64,000 bases of DNA from Phaeobacter cretensis (GCF_047372505.1 NZ_JBKBEU010000001.1:1302001-1366000), one strand, 5' to 3'; positions 25,748 to 35,118 are shown, counted from the first letter of the stretch. The notes: generated from the letters alone by a model not told the origin. A program made the numbers and translations.

Positions 25748-26331
25748 CGATGCTGCGCGTGATAGGCGTTGTTCGGGATCATGCCCGTGGCGCTAGCGAC
25801 CCGATTGGACATGTTGAAAAAGCCGGTGACATTCGCAATGTCCCAGATGTCACGATCGCTGAAACCATTGTCACGCAGGATCTGGCGATCTGCCTCTTCT
25901 ATTTCAGCACTTGCCTTGGTGGCCTTGGCGGCGAAATCCAACATTGCGCGCTGGCGGGCATCGAGCGGGGCGACGCGGTAGTTCATCACAAGCATTTCAC
26001 CCAATTTGGGGTCGCCAGACAGCTGACGCACCGCAGCACCATGGGCAGCGAGGCAGTAAAAACAACTATTGATGGCCGAAACCACAACCGCGATCATCTC
26101 CCGCTCCAGCTTGCTCAGACCGCTGTCAGCCAACATCAGATCATTATACATTGCCGTAAACGCATTGAGCTTATCGATGTCGAACGCATTGGCCCGCAAC
26201 ACATTGGGCACCATGCCCAATTTATCCTGACAGACATCGAAATACTTCTGCGTTTCGGGTGGCAGCGGATCGACCATTGGCAGATCCAGTGCAGTTGGCC
26301 TATCGTTGGGCGTATCAGTTTCGCGGGTCAT
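25744..26331 (-). CDS. Peroxidase-related protein, CMD/AhpD family
   Basis: 195 residues. SCFYCLAAHGAAVRQ holds the CxxC...H site of AhpD-like proteins, and the KLEREMIAVVVSAIN helix is typical of the 'uncharacterized peroxidase-related enzyme' group. It may reduce peroxides or disulfides in the cytoplasm. Its stop overlaps the start of the OmpA gene, and the GNAT gene lies 3 bp upstream, so these are probably one transcript. Confidence 0.85.
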   Translation of the reverse strand: MTRETDTPNDRPTALDLPMVDPLPPETQKYFDVCQDKLGMVPNVLRANAFDIDKLNAFTAMYNDLMLADSGLSKLEREMIAVVVSAINSCFYCLAAHGAAVRQLSGDPKLGEMLVMNYRVAPLDARQRAMLDFAAKATKASAEIEEADRQILRDNGFSDRDIWDIANVTGFFNMSNRVASATGMIPNNAYHAQHR

Positions 26332-26334
26332 TCA

Positions 26335-27078
26335 TTACACTTTCTCTGGGTTGTGTCGGTAGTGGTATCGTCCTGCACGCTGCATGCCAAGTGAGGCATA
26401 TAGGCCGTTGGCTCCGCCGTTACTCTGTGTGCAAAGAACCGCCAATTCATGCGCGCCCTGTTCCGCCGCCCATTTGGCAGCACGGCGCATCATCCAGACG
26501 CCCATGCCCTTGCGCCGTTGGTGCGGCAAAATCTCAACCGCGTGTACCATGGCCACGCCACTATGGATGGCAGCAAAACCAGTGCCTGCCGGGGAGTCAT
26601 CGCAGCGGCACAGCAGCGAAGTTTTGGCCCCCTGCACCCGATGCATTACCGCGAAACGTTCTGGACCGACGCCTCCTGCGGCCCAGATTTCATGTTGGAT
26701 CGCCAGAGGTTCCCACACATAAAAGGCGGTGACCGGCGGAATTTCAACATCGCAGAGCTGATCAACCGGACATGTCCAAAGCACAACCGGATCCTTGATC
26801 ACATACCCGCGCGTCTCAAGCTGCGCATCCAGCACCTCCTGCCCGTCGCGGATCATAAACAGATGGTCCTGCCCCATATCCCGCATGGCATGTTCGGCCG
26901 CAATGATTTCAGCCTCTGTGGCGCGGCCATCATCGACCGTTGCCGAAGAAACACGGCTGCCACCACCCAGCCCCCGACGCAGAGTCACAGGGCCCAGTTG
27001 TCGTGTTTCAGCAGCGGGCCATGTGTGGTCAGTGACGTCGTAGTATTTCGGATGGGTCAAGGCAGCTCTGACAGTCAA
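26335..27078 (-). CDS. GNAT-family N-acetyltransferase
   Basis: 247 residues. The acetyl-CoA site is ILPHQRRKGMGVWMMRRAA near residues 185-205, followed by a helix and NGGANGLYASLGM as in GNAT motif B. The substrate is unknown. The start is a TTG at 27078 that overlaps the stop of the upstream CinA-like gene (TTGA); no in-frame ATG lies nearby. The context suggests one transcript from 27797 to 24761. Confidence 0.82.
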   Translation of the reverse strand: MTVRAALTHPKYYDVTDHTWPAAETRQLGPVTLRRGLGGGSRVSSATVDDGRATEAEIIAAEHAMRDMGQDHLFMIRDGQEVLDAQLETRGYVIKDPVVLWTCPVDQLCDVEIPPVTAFYVWEPLAIQHEIWAAGGVGPERFAVMHRVQGAKTSLLCRCDDSPAGTGFAAIHSGVAMVHAVEILPHQRRKGMGVWMMRRAAKWAAEQGAHELAVLCTQSNGGANGLYASLGMQRAGRYHYRHNPEKV

Positions 27079-27797
27079 AGATCAAGATCCCGCGCCAGCG
27101 CCGTAATGGCAGCATCCACCCGCACGCCATCCGCGCCTCGCACAACAACGTTGGCACCAAAAGCGCCGTTCTGCTGAAACGGATAACAACCGATTGATAG
27201 ATCATCGAATGCCTCCGCGATGGCAGTCAGGATTGGCGCGATATCACCCTCTCCGCGCTGCACGCGTAATGTTTGCGACAACAGAGGTGCTCCGCCTGTT
27301 AAAGTTGGCAAAACCGATGCCACCATGGCCTGAAACACGCTAGGCACACCTGCCATTACATGGACATTACGCAAGGTGAATCCCGGCGCAGTTGACACGG
27401 GGTTGTCGATCAGTGTCGCTCCCTCAGGGATTCGCGCCATGCGCAAACGCGCTGCGTTCAATTCCTGGCCGGATTTGTCATAATGCGCTTGCAACAACGC
27501 ACGGGCATCCGCACGCACGTCCAGATGCGCGCCAAAAGCCTTGCTGATACAATCGGCGGTAATGTCATCATGGGTTGGGCCGATGCCACCGCTGGTAAAC
27601 ACATGGTCGAATTCGCCGGACAATGCAGTAACGGCAGCGATGATCGCACGTTCGTCATCACTGATCACCCGGACCTCCTGCAAGTCGATGCCATGTTTGC
27701 TCAACTCGCCTGCGAGATAGTACATATTGGCATCGCGCGTGCGCCCGGACAGGATCTCATCTCCGATAACCAGCATAGCGGCGGTTGGATTGGCCAT
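27075..27797 (-). CDS. CinA-like molybdopterin-binding (MoaB/Mog fold) protein
   Basis: 240 residues matching the N-terminal COG1058 domain of CinA (VIGDEILSGRTRDAN, FTSGGIGPTHDDIT, VMAGVPSVFQAM). The C-terminal nicotinamide nucleotide amidase domain of full CinA is missing. Stand-alone proteins of this type are common in alphaproteobacteria and may act as ADP-ribose pyrophosphatases. The ATG at 27797 follows AGGAGGAG; the frame is open to 27947. Confidence 0.88.
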   Translation of the reverse strand: MANPTAAMLVIGDEILSGRTRDANMYYLAGELSKHGIDLQEVRVISDDERAIIAAVTALSGEFDHVFTSGGIGPTHDDITADCISKAFGAHLDVRADARALLQAHYDKSGQELNAARLRMARIPEGATLIDNPVSTAPGFTLRNVHVMAGVPSVFQAMVASVLPTLTGGAPLLSQTLRVQRGEGDIAPILTAIAEAFDDLSIGCYPFQQNGAFGANVVVRGADGVRVDAAITALARDLDL

Positions 27798-27847
27798 GTG
27801 CGCTCCTCCTCTTGAACCAATGATAGCGCAGGTATAGGCCCTGTGAC

Positions 27848-28549
27848 ATGCGCTTTCAAACCCCACTCCTGCCCGCCGTGCTGATCCGACGCTACAAAAG
27901 ATTTCTGGCCGACTGCCAGTTACCAGATGGGCGCGAAGTAACAGCACACTGCGCTAATCCGGGATCGATGATGGGACTGGCGGAGCCCGGCAGCCCGGTG
28001 TGGCTGGAACCAAATGACGATCCGAAGAAAAAACTGAAGTATGGCTGGCGGCTGGTTGAGACCGCAGATGGTGCTCTGGTCGGTGTTGATACCTCGGTGC
28101 CGAACCGGGCGCTCAAAATAGCGTTGGAGGCACAACAGATTGCAGCGCTTGCGGCCTATGAAACCGTCCAAGCAGAGATAAAATACGCCGAGAAAAGCCG
28201 CATTGATTTCCTGTTGAGCCAGCCCGGGCTGCCGGATTGCTATGTTGAGGTCAAAAGCGTGACCCTATCGCGCCGGTCCGGTCTGGCGGAGTTTCCCGAC
28301 AGTGTCACCGCGCGAGGTGCAAAGCATCTGGGCAATCTCGCCGAGATGTGCCGTGCTGGTCACCGCGCTGTGCTGCTATATCTGTTTCAACGCGGCGATT
28401 GTGATCGCTTTGAAATTGCCCGCGACATCGACCCCAACTATGCAGCCGCCTGGGAAAGCGCTGCCGCCGCAGGTGTGGAACGGTTGGTGATAGGCACTCA
28501 CGTCACCCCCGAAGGCGTTGAGATCACGGGGCCTGTCGGCGCGAACTGA
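27848..28549 (+). CDS. sfsA: DNA/RNA nuclease SfsA
   Basis: 233 residues, standard length. RYKRFLADCQLPDG, HCANPGSMMGL and DCYVEVKSVTL are conserved SfsA motifs, and the EVK triad fits a PD-(D/E)XK nuclease. First described as a sugar fermentation stimulation protein, it is now treated as a nuclease of unclear role. It is divergent from the CinA-like gene. Confidence 0.92.
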   Translation: MRFQTPLLPAVLIRRYKRFLADCQLPDGREVTAHCANPGSMMGLAEPGSPVWLEPNDDPKKKLKYGWRLVETADGALVGVDTSVPNRALKIALEAQQIAALAAYETVQAEIKYAEKSRIDFLLSQPGLPDCYVEVKSVTLSRRSGLAEFPDSVTARGAKHLGNLAEMCRAGHRAVLLYLFQRGDCDRFEIARDIDPNYAAAWESAAAAGVERLVIGTHVTPEGVEITGPVGAN

Positions 28550-28561
28550 GAGATCAGGTGC

Positions 28562-28680
28562 TTACGCTGCATAGCGATGCTCCCACGTTTTGCGCTTGAA
28601 AGTCATCACAGCAGCAAACGCAAGTGCGGGGAAAAAGTACCCGGTAGGCGGTAGCACTGGCTCTGGTCCTTTTCTCACGA
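28562..28680 (-). pseudogene. Possible remnant of a C-terminal sorting tail
   Basis: On the minus strand a frame ends in PEPVLPPTGYFFPAL, then a hydrophobic stretch and KRKTWEHRYAA before the stop. That order (proline-rich motif, membrane helix, basic tail) resembles the VPLPA/PEP-CTERM tails of exported proteins in Rhodobacteraceae. Upstream the frame runs antisense into map, so no whole gene is present. It may be a chance frame. Confidence 0.2.
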
Positions 28681-28711
28681 AACGCTTACATAGTTTAGGT
28701 ATAGATACCCG

Positions 28712-29536
28712 ATGGAGCCTCAGCTGATGAGATCGAAAGACGGCCGCACAACCAAAGACGGCATTCGCATTTATGAGCCCGGTGATTTTGCCGGAATGCA
28801 CGCAGCCGGGGCGCTGGCGGCGCGGATCCTTGATGATATCGCTGCCCATGTTGTACCCGGTCAAACCACCGGAGAACTGGACCGGCTGATCACTCAGATG
28901 GTTGACGATGCAGGCGCGACCTCCGCCACCATCGGCTACAAGGGCTACCAGCACGCCAGCTGCATCAGCGTAAACCATGTGGTCTGTCACGGCATCCCCG
29001 GCGACAAGAAGCTGAAAGATGGCGATATCCTGAATATCGACGTCACCGTTATCGTTGACGGGTGGTTCGGCGACACCAGCCGGATGTATGTGGCGGGCAA
29101 GTTGTCACGCAAGACTGAACGGCTGATCCAGGTCACCCATGATTCACTGATGAAGGGGATTGAGGCGGTAAAACCCGGCAACACCTTTGGTGATATTGGC
29201 TATGCCATTCAGTCCTACGTGGAAGCCCAACGCATGAGTGTGGTACGGGATTTCTGCGGTCACGGTCTTGGACAAGTGTTTCACGCACCGCCGAACGTCC
29301 TTCACTATGGGCGCGAAGGCTCTGGCCCGGTGCTGGAAGAAGGCATGTTCTTTACCATTGAACCAATGGTCAATCTGGGTCGGCCCGAAACCAAGATCCT
29401 GGCCGACGAATGGACAGCCGTAACACGCGACAAATCACTGTCATCACAGTTCGAACATTCGGTAGGTGTGACCGCTGACGGGGCTGAAATCTTCACCCTG
29501 TCACCCAGCGGCAAGTTTCATCCAACTTACGGCTGA
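28712..29536 (+). CDS. map: Type I methionine aminopeptidase
   Basis: 274 residues. It removes the N-terminal Met from new proteins. The metal ligands are visible in DILNIDVTVIVDGWFGDTSRM (two Asp), FCGHGLGQVFH (His) and FFTIEPMVN plus FEHSVGVT (Glu). NHVVCHGIPG is the substrate-side motif. The ATG at 28712 has no good ribosome binding site; the ATG at 28727 has GGAG nine bases before it and may be the true start. A terminator follows. Confidence 0.94.
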   Translation: MEPQLMRSKDGRTTKDGIRIYEPGDFAGMHAAGALAARILDDIAAHVVPGQTTGELDRLITQMVDDAGATSATIGYKGYQHASCISVNHVVCHGIPGDKKLKDGDILNIDVTVIVDGWFGDTSRMYVAGKLSRKTERLIQVTHDSLMKGIEAVKPGNTFGDIGYAIQSYVEAQRMSVVRDFCGHGLGQVFHAPPNVLHYGREGSGPVLEEGMFFTIEPMVNLGRPETKILADEWTAVTRDKSLSSQFEHSVGVTADGAEIFTLSPSGKFHPTYG

Positions 29537-29560
29537 ACAATACGTGCCACACATAAATCA

Positions 29561-29594
29561 GGGGAGCAGGTTCATAACCTTGCCCCCCTTTCTA
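29561..29594. terminator. Terminator between map and the HAD gene
   Basis: GGGGAGCAGGTT (29561-29572) pairs with AACCTTGCCCC (29576 onward) with a small bulge, then CTTTCT. A second C5/G5 hairpin overlaps it. Confidence 0.75.
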
Positions 29595-29634
29595 TTTGGG
29601 GGTTACTTTGCCTCTGAATGTATCCCCGACATAG

Positions 29635-30300
29635 TCAGGCCAAGCCAATCAGGCGCGGCACTTCGGTCATTGAGGTGATGTGCTCGGCGTTGTGACGTGT
29701 CAGACGGGTGCCTTTGCCATGGGGATCAAAACCAAGGCAACGCATACCCGCACGCGCAGCGGCCACAGCGCCGTTTTCGCTGTCTTCGATCACCAGGCAG
29801 TTACGGGCCTGCACATCAAAATGACAGGCCGCAGCAAGAAACAGATCCGGATCCGGCTTCCCGGTTTTGAGTGTATGGGCCGAGAACATGGCGTGCGGGT
29901 GGAACATATCCCAAAGGCCGTTCTGACCCAGGGTGATGCGCATTTTATCCTCGCTGCCGTTGGAGGCCACGCAAAAGGCGATGCCCTTTTTCTGCAAGAT
30001 CGCCAAGAGGTCGGGAATTCCGAGCACCAAATCAACCCCCTCCCGAAGCTTGGCATAGGTTTCGTCATAGACCTGCGCTACCCAATCCTCTGGTAGTGTG
30101 GCCCCCCACGCAATCGACTTGGCCCGAACATCGGCCATCGTGCCGCCAACAAAGAGATCCATGCAATCCGCGAGCGTCAGGTCCAGTCCGTAGCGTCCAA
30201 GGTTTTCAACCAACACCTGGTTGCTGAGGATTTCGCTATCCACCAGCACCCCGTCGCAATCAAAAATCACCAGATCCGGAGTGGGGTATGTGACAGGCAT
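29635..30300 (-). CDS. HAD-superfamily hydrolase (beta-phosphoglucomutase-like)
   Basis: 221 residues. FDCDGVLVDSE has the nucleophile and acid Asp pair, VASNGS is motif II, KTGKPDPDLF carries the Lys and IEDSENGAVAA is motif IV. A cap domain follows motif I. These enzymes dephosphorylate small metabolites, often sugar phosphates. The gene is 41 bp downstream of rsmD on the same strand. Confidence 0.9.
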   Translation of the reverse strand: MPVTYPTPDLVIFDCDGVLVDSEILSNQVLVENLGRYGLDLTLADCMDLFVGGTMADVRAKSIAWGATLPEDWVAQVYDETYAKLREGVDLVLGIPDLLAILQKKGIAFCVASNGSEDKMRITLGQNGLWDMFHPHAMFSAHTLKTGKPDPDLFLAAACHFDVQARNCLVIEDSENGAVAAARAGMRCLGFDPHGKGTRLTRHNAEHITSMTEVPRLIGLA

Positions 30301-30341
30301 GGTGCGAATATCCTATTGACCAAAAATGAGAACTGGCGGCG

Positions 30342-30896
30342 CTATGCGTCGCGCCACATCAGAGTGATATACGTGTCACCGTATTTGCGACTATCGTGCA
30401 GGCTATACCCGTCCGGTGTTTGCATAGGCGTGCTTTCTTCCCAGACGATCAGCGCGTCATCCGCAATCCAGCCGCCTGAGGTCGCTGTCGCCAGCGCCTT
30501 TTCCCCAAGTGACTTGCCATAGGGAGGATCAAGGAAAACCAAATCAGCAGGAGGGCCATCGTTCGCGGGCAAACGAGTGGCATCGCGGCGGATCAGCCCC
30601 GCACGGTCTTTTACACGAAGGAGGTCGATATTCTTGGAGATCAGCCCCTGCGATATGCGCCCATCATCGACAAAAACCGCAGCGGCGCCGCCGCGCGACA
30701 GCGCCTCAAGACCCAATGCACCGGTGCCAGCAAACATATCAAGCACATGGCTATCATCAAAATCAACGATATGGCTCAGCACATTGAACAGGCTTTCGCG
30801 GACCCGGTCAGTTGTCGGGCGCAGATGTGCACCCGCATCCCCCTTACCAACGCTGGTCAGGGCGCGACCGCGAAACTCCCCCGCGATGATCCTCAT
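30342..30896 (-). CDS. rsmD: 16S rRNA (guanine966-N2)-methyltransferase
   Basis: 184 residues. MRIIAGEFRGRAL, RPTTDRVRESLFN and LDPPYGKS (the N6/N2-methylase DPPY motif) define RsmD. It methylates G966 of 16S rRNA during 30S assembly. The start overlaps the stop of the flavoprotein gene (ATGA), so it is translated from the same message. Confidence 0.93.
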   Translation of the reverse strand: MRIIAGEFRGRALTSVGKGDAGAHLRPTTDRVRESLFNVLSHIVDFDDSHVLDMFAGTGALGLEALSRGGAAAVFVDDGRISQGLISKNIDLLRVKDRAGLIRRDATRLPANDGPPADLVFLDPPYGKSLGEKALATATSGGWIADDALIVWEESTPMQTPDGYSLHDSRKYGDTYITLMWRDA

Positions 30897-32104
30897 GCGC
30901 GCAGAAGCGGCTTCAGATCCGCATCCGGATTGGCGACGAGTGTCTTGTCAGCCGTGCGGCCAGCCTCGATCAGACGCTTGGCAACCATATAGGCGCGCGG
31001 GTCGTTCATCGCATCCACGGCAACCAATTGATCACCGGCATAATACCAGAACGACATGGTGCCATCGTTGCCTGCGCGAGTGACGACATTGTCATAGCCA
31101 GTGTTCAATCCGGCGATTTGCAGTTTGACATCGTATTGATCGGACCAGAACCAAGGCTTGGCCACATAGGTCTCATCAGCGCCCAACATATTGCGGGCGG
31201 CAACCTCGGCCTGATCGATCGCGTTGGGTACGCTTTCCAGTCGGATACGGGCGTTGCGATAGGGGAAAGAGGCACAATCCCCCGCTGCCCAGATTGCTGG
31301 ATCGGAGGTGCGGCCCCGCGCGTCCGCTTTGATGCCGTTATCAAGCGTCAGACCCGCGCTCTCAGCTAAGCCGGTGGCAGGGGCAATACCGACACCAACG
31401 ATGACAAAATCCACCTCAACCGTGCTGCCATCGCTCAGAACCGCCCGTTTGACAGCACCGTCTACGCCCTCCAGCCGTTCAAGCCCGATGCCTTCGCGGA
31501 TGTTGACGCCATGGTTGCTGTGCAACGTGCGGAAGTAGTCCGAGGTCTCTGGGGCTGCGACCCGTTGCAGGATACGGTCGGCCATTTCCACCAGCGTCAC
31601 CGCGACACCACGTTTGGCGCAGACGGCGGCCGCTTCCAGCCCAATGTAGCCACCTCCAACAATCAGCGTACGCGCACCATCAGTGACAACCGGCGCCATC
31701 GCATCCACATCGGCCAAATCACGCAGCACATAGACACCGTCCAGATCACCACCAATCGCGGCAGGTATACGGCGGGGCGTCGAACCGGTCGTCAGGGCCA
31801 GCTGATCATAGTGCAACACCTCGTCCGCGAGTGTCACGGTCTTGGCCTCGGGATCAATGTTGCGGACCTCTTGGCCCAGCTTTAGCGTGATATTGTTGTC
31901 CGCATAAAAGCTCTCGGGCCGCAGGAACAGACGCTCCATCTCCATCTCGCCCAGCAGATATGCCTTGGACAGAGGTGGGCGCTGATACGGCACAACTGGT
32001 TCACTGCCGATCAGCGTGATCTCTCCTTCAAAACCCTGCTTGCGCAGCTGAGCCACCAAGGAGGCCCCCGCCTGCCCTGCACCGATCACAATGAAATGGG
32101 TCAT
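30893..32104 (-). CDS. FAD-dependent NAD(P)H reductase, ferredoxin/rhodocoxin reductase type
   Basis: 403 residues. VIGAGQAGASL is the FAD site, LIVGGGYIGLEAAA the NAD(P)H site, and WAAGDCASFPY the second FAD contact; the C-terminal part (PWFWSDQYDVKLQIAG) is the reductase C domain of oxygenase-coupled reductases. It should pass electrons to a ferredoxin or rubredoxin partner, none of which is visible nearby. The ATG at 32104 has GGAAG upstream. The divergent gene is a peroxiredoxin. Confidence 0.9.
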   Translation of the reverse strand: MTHFIVIGAGQAGASLVAQLRKQGFEGEITLIGSEPVVPYQRPPLSKAYLLGEMEMERLFLRPESFYADNNITLKLGQEVRNIDPEAKTVTLADEVLHYDQLALTTGSTPRRIPAAIGGDLDGVYVLRDLADVDAMAPVVTDGARTLIVGGGYIGLEAAAVCAKRGVAVTLVEMADRILQRVAAPETSDYFRTLHSNHGVNIREGIGLERLEGVDGAVKRAVLSDGSTVEVDFVIVGVGIAPATGLAESAGLTLDNGIKADARGRTSDPAIWAAGDCASFPYRNARIRLESVPNAIDQAEVAARNMLGADETYVAKPWFWSDQYDVKLQIAGLNTGYDNVVTRAGNDGTMSFWYYAGDQLVAVDAMNDPRAYMVAKRLIEAGRTADKTLVANPDADLKPLLRA

Positions 32105-32227
32105 TTTCTTCCGTGCCTTTTGTTGTCGTATGAATATGCCATTGCAAGTTTGTGCTATGGCCAGGCTGTCGCCGAACCCTATATGTGGGGCAACATAAAA
32201 CACAATCAGCTGAGAGAGGAACACCGT

Positions 32228-32716
32228 ATGATTTCTGTAGGAGACACCCTGCCCGAAGCAACATTAACGCGGATGGGTAGTGAAGGACCGGAACAGGTCG
32301 CCATGGCTGATCTAACCAAGGGGCGCACAGTGGCAATTTTTGCCGTTCCCGGCGCGTTTACGCCGACTTGCCATTCTGCCCACGTGCCCAGCTTTGTGCG
32401 CAATGCCGAAGCGCTGGCAGCCAAAGGTGTGGACGAGATTATCTGCATTGCTGGCAACGATCCCTTTGTGATGCAAGCCTGGTCTGAGGCCACAGAAGCC
32501 GGTGCTGCGGGCATCACCATGTTGTCGGATGCCGAATGTGGCTTTACCGATGCGATTGGGATGCGGCTCGACGCACCTGCGGCGGGGCTAATCGGGCGGT
32601 CGCTGCGCTATGCGATGCTGGCCCGCGACGGCAAGGTCGAGATCATGAACGCCGAAGAGAACCCCGGCCAGTGTGAACTGTCCGCGGGGGAAGCCCTGCT
32701 GGAGGCGATGGGCTAA
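32228..32716 (+). CDS. Peroxiredoxin, Prx5/AhpE-like
   Basis: 162 residues. VPGAFTPTCHSAHVPSF carries the peroxidatic cysteine with the PxxxTxxC pattern, and a second cysteine in DAECGF could resolve it. It reduces hydrogen peroxide and alkyl peroxides in the cytoplasm with glutaredoxin or thioredoxin. GAGAGGAAC precedes the ATG at 32228; the frame is open to 32096. It is divergent from the flavoprotein gene. Confidence 0.92.
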   Translation: MISVGDTLPEATLTRMGSEGPEQVAMADLTKGRTVAIFAVPGAFTPTCHSAHVPSFVRNAEALAAKGVDEIICIAGNDPFVMQAWSEATEAGAAGITMLSDAECGFTDAIGMRLDAPAAGLIGRSLRYAMLARDGKVEIMNAEENPGQCELSAGEALLEAMG

Positions 32717-32745
32717 AGCTCAGCCGCACTGATACGTCGAACCAA

Positions 32746-32775
32746 AAAGAGGCGCAGAATTGTCTGCGCCTCTTT
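32746..32775. terminator. Bidirectional terminator of the peroxiredoxin and phhB genes
   Basis: AAAGAGGCGCAGA (32746-32758) and TCTGCGCCTCTTT (32763-32775) form a 13-bp perfect stem with a 4-base loop. A/T runs on both sides allow action in either direction. Confidence 0.9.
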
Positions 32776-32798
32776 CTATTCATAACAGGATGGTCACC

Positions 32799-33092
32799 CT
32801 AAAATAGGCTTTCCATCTTCCGCGCCAATTTGGCATCCAGCGAGCTGACACCGCCCACGTCATGGGTGGTCAGCACCACGGTAACTGAGCTGTAGACATT
32901 GCTCCACTCCGGATGGTGATCCCATTTTTCAGCCCAGATAGCGGCGCGTGTCATCCAGCCAAAAGCCTCTACAAAGCTGTCGAACTTATAGGTTTTGGTG
33001 ATTGCGTCGCGGCCCTCGACGACCTCCCACCCGGCACTAAACAGCGGGTCCAGCAGCGGTCCACGGGTTGCTTCAGAGAGTTTTTCGGTCAT
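32799..33092 (-). CDS. phhB: 4a-hydroxytetrahydrobiopterin dehydratase (pterin carbinolamine dehydratase)
   Basis: 97 residues, the usual size. KWDHHPEWSNVYSSV has the catalytic His pair and the signature of the family. It recycles the pterin cofactor of aromatic amino acid hydroxylases; no hydroxylase lies in the window. It starts within the stop of the FemAB-like gene (ATGA). Confidence 0.92.
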   Translation of the reverse strand: MTEKLSEATRGPLLDPLFSAGWEVVEGRDAITKTYKFDSFVEAFGWMTRAAIWAEKWDHHPEWSNVYSSVTVVLTTHDVGGVSSLDAKLARKMESLF

Positions 33093-34276
33093 TGTTGCTC
33101 CTCCACATCGGGTTTGCGGAACGGACCATAGTCCGTCAGAACTTCGATCTCTTCTTCAATGGCACCACGTTCGGCATCCAGATAGCGGGCAATCGCATCA
33201 GCAAAGCCCGGATCCCCAACCCAATGCAGGCTATGGGTCTGGGTTGGCAAATAACCGCGCGCCAGTTTGTGTTCGCCCTGGGCGCCAGCCTCGACCCGAT
33301 CAAGGCCGCGTAGGATCGCCTGTTCGATTGCCTGATAGTAACACAGTTCGAAATGCAAGCAGGGGTGGTGTTCAACACACCCCCAATAGCGCCCGTAAAG
33401 CGTCTTGCGACCAAGGAAATTCAGGGCGCCCGCAACCGGTACGCCATCCCGCTCGGCGAGAATCAGCACCATGTCATCCGCCATGGTAGCATGGGCGATA
33501 TCAAAGAACTGGCGACTGAGATAAGGCGACCCCCATTTGCGTGCCCCAGTGTCCTGATAAAAGGTCCAGAACGCATCCCAATGTTCTGGCCGCAGATCTT
33601 CTGCATGATAGCATCGGATCGCGCCGCCAAAACCCTGGGCCTGTGCGCGCTCCTTGCGGATGGTTTTGCGCTTGCGTGAGGCAAGTGCACCGAGAAAATC
33701 ATCAAAGCTGTGATACGCGTCATTCAGCCAGTGGAACTGTTGTGTGACGCGGGCCATCAGGCCCATTTCAGCCCCCAACTTGGCCTCATCTTCAGTGCAG
33801 AAGGTCACATGCAGCGAGGATACACGATTGTCGGCGGCCAGCTGTACAGCCCCCTGCACCAATGCGGACTGACCTATTCCCTCATACTCCGGTCTGACCA
33901 AAAAGCGGCGGCCGGTTGCGGGTGTAAATGGTGCGGAAATCTGCAGTTTGGGGTAGTAGCGCCCGCCTGCCTGCTCATAGGCATGGGCCCAATTGTGATC
34001 AAAGATGTATTCGCCCTGGCTGTGGGATTTCGCATACATAGGCGCGCAGGCGATCAGTGTTCCATTGCGCCGAGCGGTCAGATATTGCGGTTGCCAACCT
34101 GTTCCACGGCCGACCGACCCGCTGTCCTCCAATGCGGAGAGAAATCGATAGGTGGTGAACGGATCCAAAGCTCGTCCACCATCAGCAGCTTCTGGACAAG
34201 CACAGGCGTCCCACTCTGCCGCATCCAGTTGCGACAACGCGCCGAGCACTTCGATTTCGATCTGCGCCTGTTCCAT
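33089..34276 (-). CDS. FemAB-like / peptidogalycan biosynthesis N-acyltransferase family
   Basis: 395 residues of the DUF482 (FemAB_like, GNAT-fold) family: GEYIFDHNWAHAYEQAGGRYYPKLQ, FHWLNDAYHSFDDFLGALASRKRKTIRKER and GRYWGCVEHHPCLHFELCYYQAIE are its conserved blocks. The biochemical role is unproven; related proteins transfer amino acids to cell-wall precursors. It is co-translated with phhB. Confidence 0.85.
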   Translation of the reverse strand: MEQAQIEIEVLGALSQLDAAEWDACACPEAADGGRALDPFTTYRFLSALEDSGSVGRGTGWQPQYLTARRNGTLIACAPMYAKSHSQGEYIFDHNWAHAYEQAGGRYYPKLQISAPFTPATGRRFLVRPEYEGIGQSALVQGAVQLAADNRVSSLHVTFCTEDEAKLGAEMGLMARVTQQFHWLNDAYHSFDDFLGALASRKRKTIRKERAQAQGFGGAIRCYHAEDLRPEHWDAFWTFYQDTGARKWGSPYLSRQFFDIAHATMADDMVLILAERDGVPVAGALNFLGRKTLYGRYWGCVEHHPCLHFELCYYQAIEQAILRGLDRVEAGAQGEHKLARGYLPTQTHSLHWVGDPGFADAIARYLDAERGAIEEEIEVLTDYGPFRKPDVEEQQ

Positions 34277-34350
34277 TCAATGCCTCCGCGACAGATAGTA
34301 TCTGTGTCCGTCGCGGCGCTGTTCAAGTCGCAATATCAAAAAGATAGCAT

Positions 34351-35118
34351 TCAATTATCAGAAAGATAGCGTTCGAAGGTGACATTGTCGGCGTATTTTC
34401 GCGCCTCTGTCTCCATCTCCGCCGAGGTCACAGTCCAACACAACACCGGCACGCCGCGTGCCCGCAACTCCGCCACCCGCTCACTGGTAAGATCCCGCAC
34501 GTCATGGCTGATGAAACACGCCTCAGTACGGTCGAAATCAGGGATTCGCCGCAGATGATCGCAGGTTTCAGCGGTCAGTTCACGCCAGCTGACCGGGTCA
34601 TAATAACAGGTGGTAATGCCACGCGGCAGATCCGGGGCCAGACGCGCCAGCTCCACCACCGAATGCGGATTGAAAGACATCAACGCGACCGGGCCTTTGT
34701 AGCCTTGCAACTGGCGAACAGTGTCCGCTTCAAGCGCGCCGATACCTGTGCCCATATTCCCGTCCTGATCCTTCAGTTCGATCAACAGAGGCACCCGGCC
34801 ATCCACCAGAGCGAGGATTTCAGACAGATCGGGGATGCATTCACCGTCGCCGCCCTTAAGCGGGATGGTGCGTAATTGGGCACGGGTGTGATCCGCAACC
34901 AATCCGGTGCCGTCGGCGAGCCGCTCCAGAGCATAGTCGTGAAACACCATGGCGCAGCCGTCAGAAGACAGTTGCAGATCCATTTCTATCCCATACTCGG
35001 CCTCTATCGCGGCAAGAATGGCCGCACGACTGTTCTCCGGGCGACCATCGCGCACGTTATGCAGTGCGCGATGGGTTATGGGCATGCTCAAGAATGCGGC
35101 CGGCAGCGTAGGTGTCAT
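34351..35118 (-). CDS. Glycerophosphodiester phosphodiesterase
   Basis: 255 residues, GDPD family. ITHRALHNVRDGRPENS has the catalytic His and Glu pair, GIEMDLQLSSDGCAMVFHD the metal-binding Glu/Asp and second His. It cleaves glycerophosphodiesters to glycerol-3-phosphate and an alcohol. No signal peptide, so it acts in the cytoplasm. Its start overlaps the stop of the RidA gene (ATGA). Confidence 0.9.
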   Translation of the reverse strand: MTPTLPAAFLSMPITHRALHNVRDGRPENSRAAILAAIEAEYGIEMDLQLSSDGCAMVFHDYALERLADGTGLVADHTRAQLRTIPLKGGDGECIPDLSEILALVDGRVPLLIELKDQDGNMGTGIGALEADTVRQLQGYKGPVALMSFNPHSVVELARLAPDLPRGITTCYYDPVSWRELTAETCDHLRRIPDFDRTEACFISHDVRDLTSERVAELRARGVPVLCWTVTSAEMETEARKYADNVTFERYLSDN

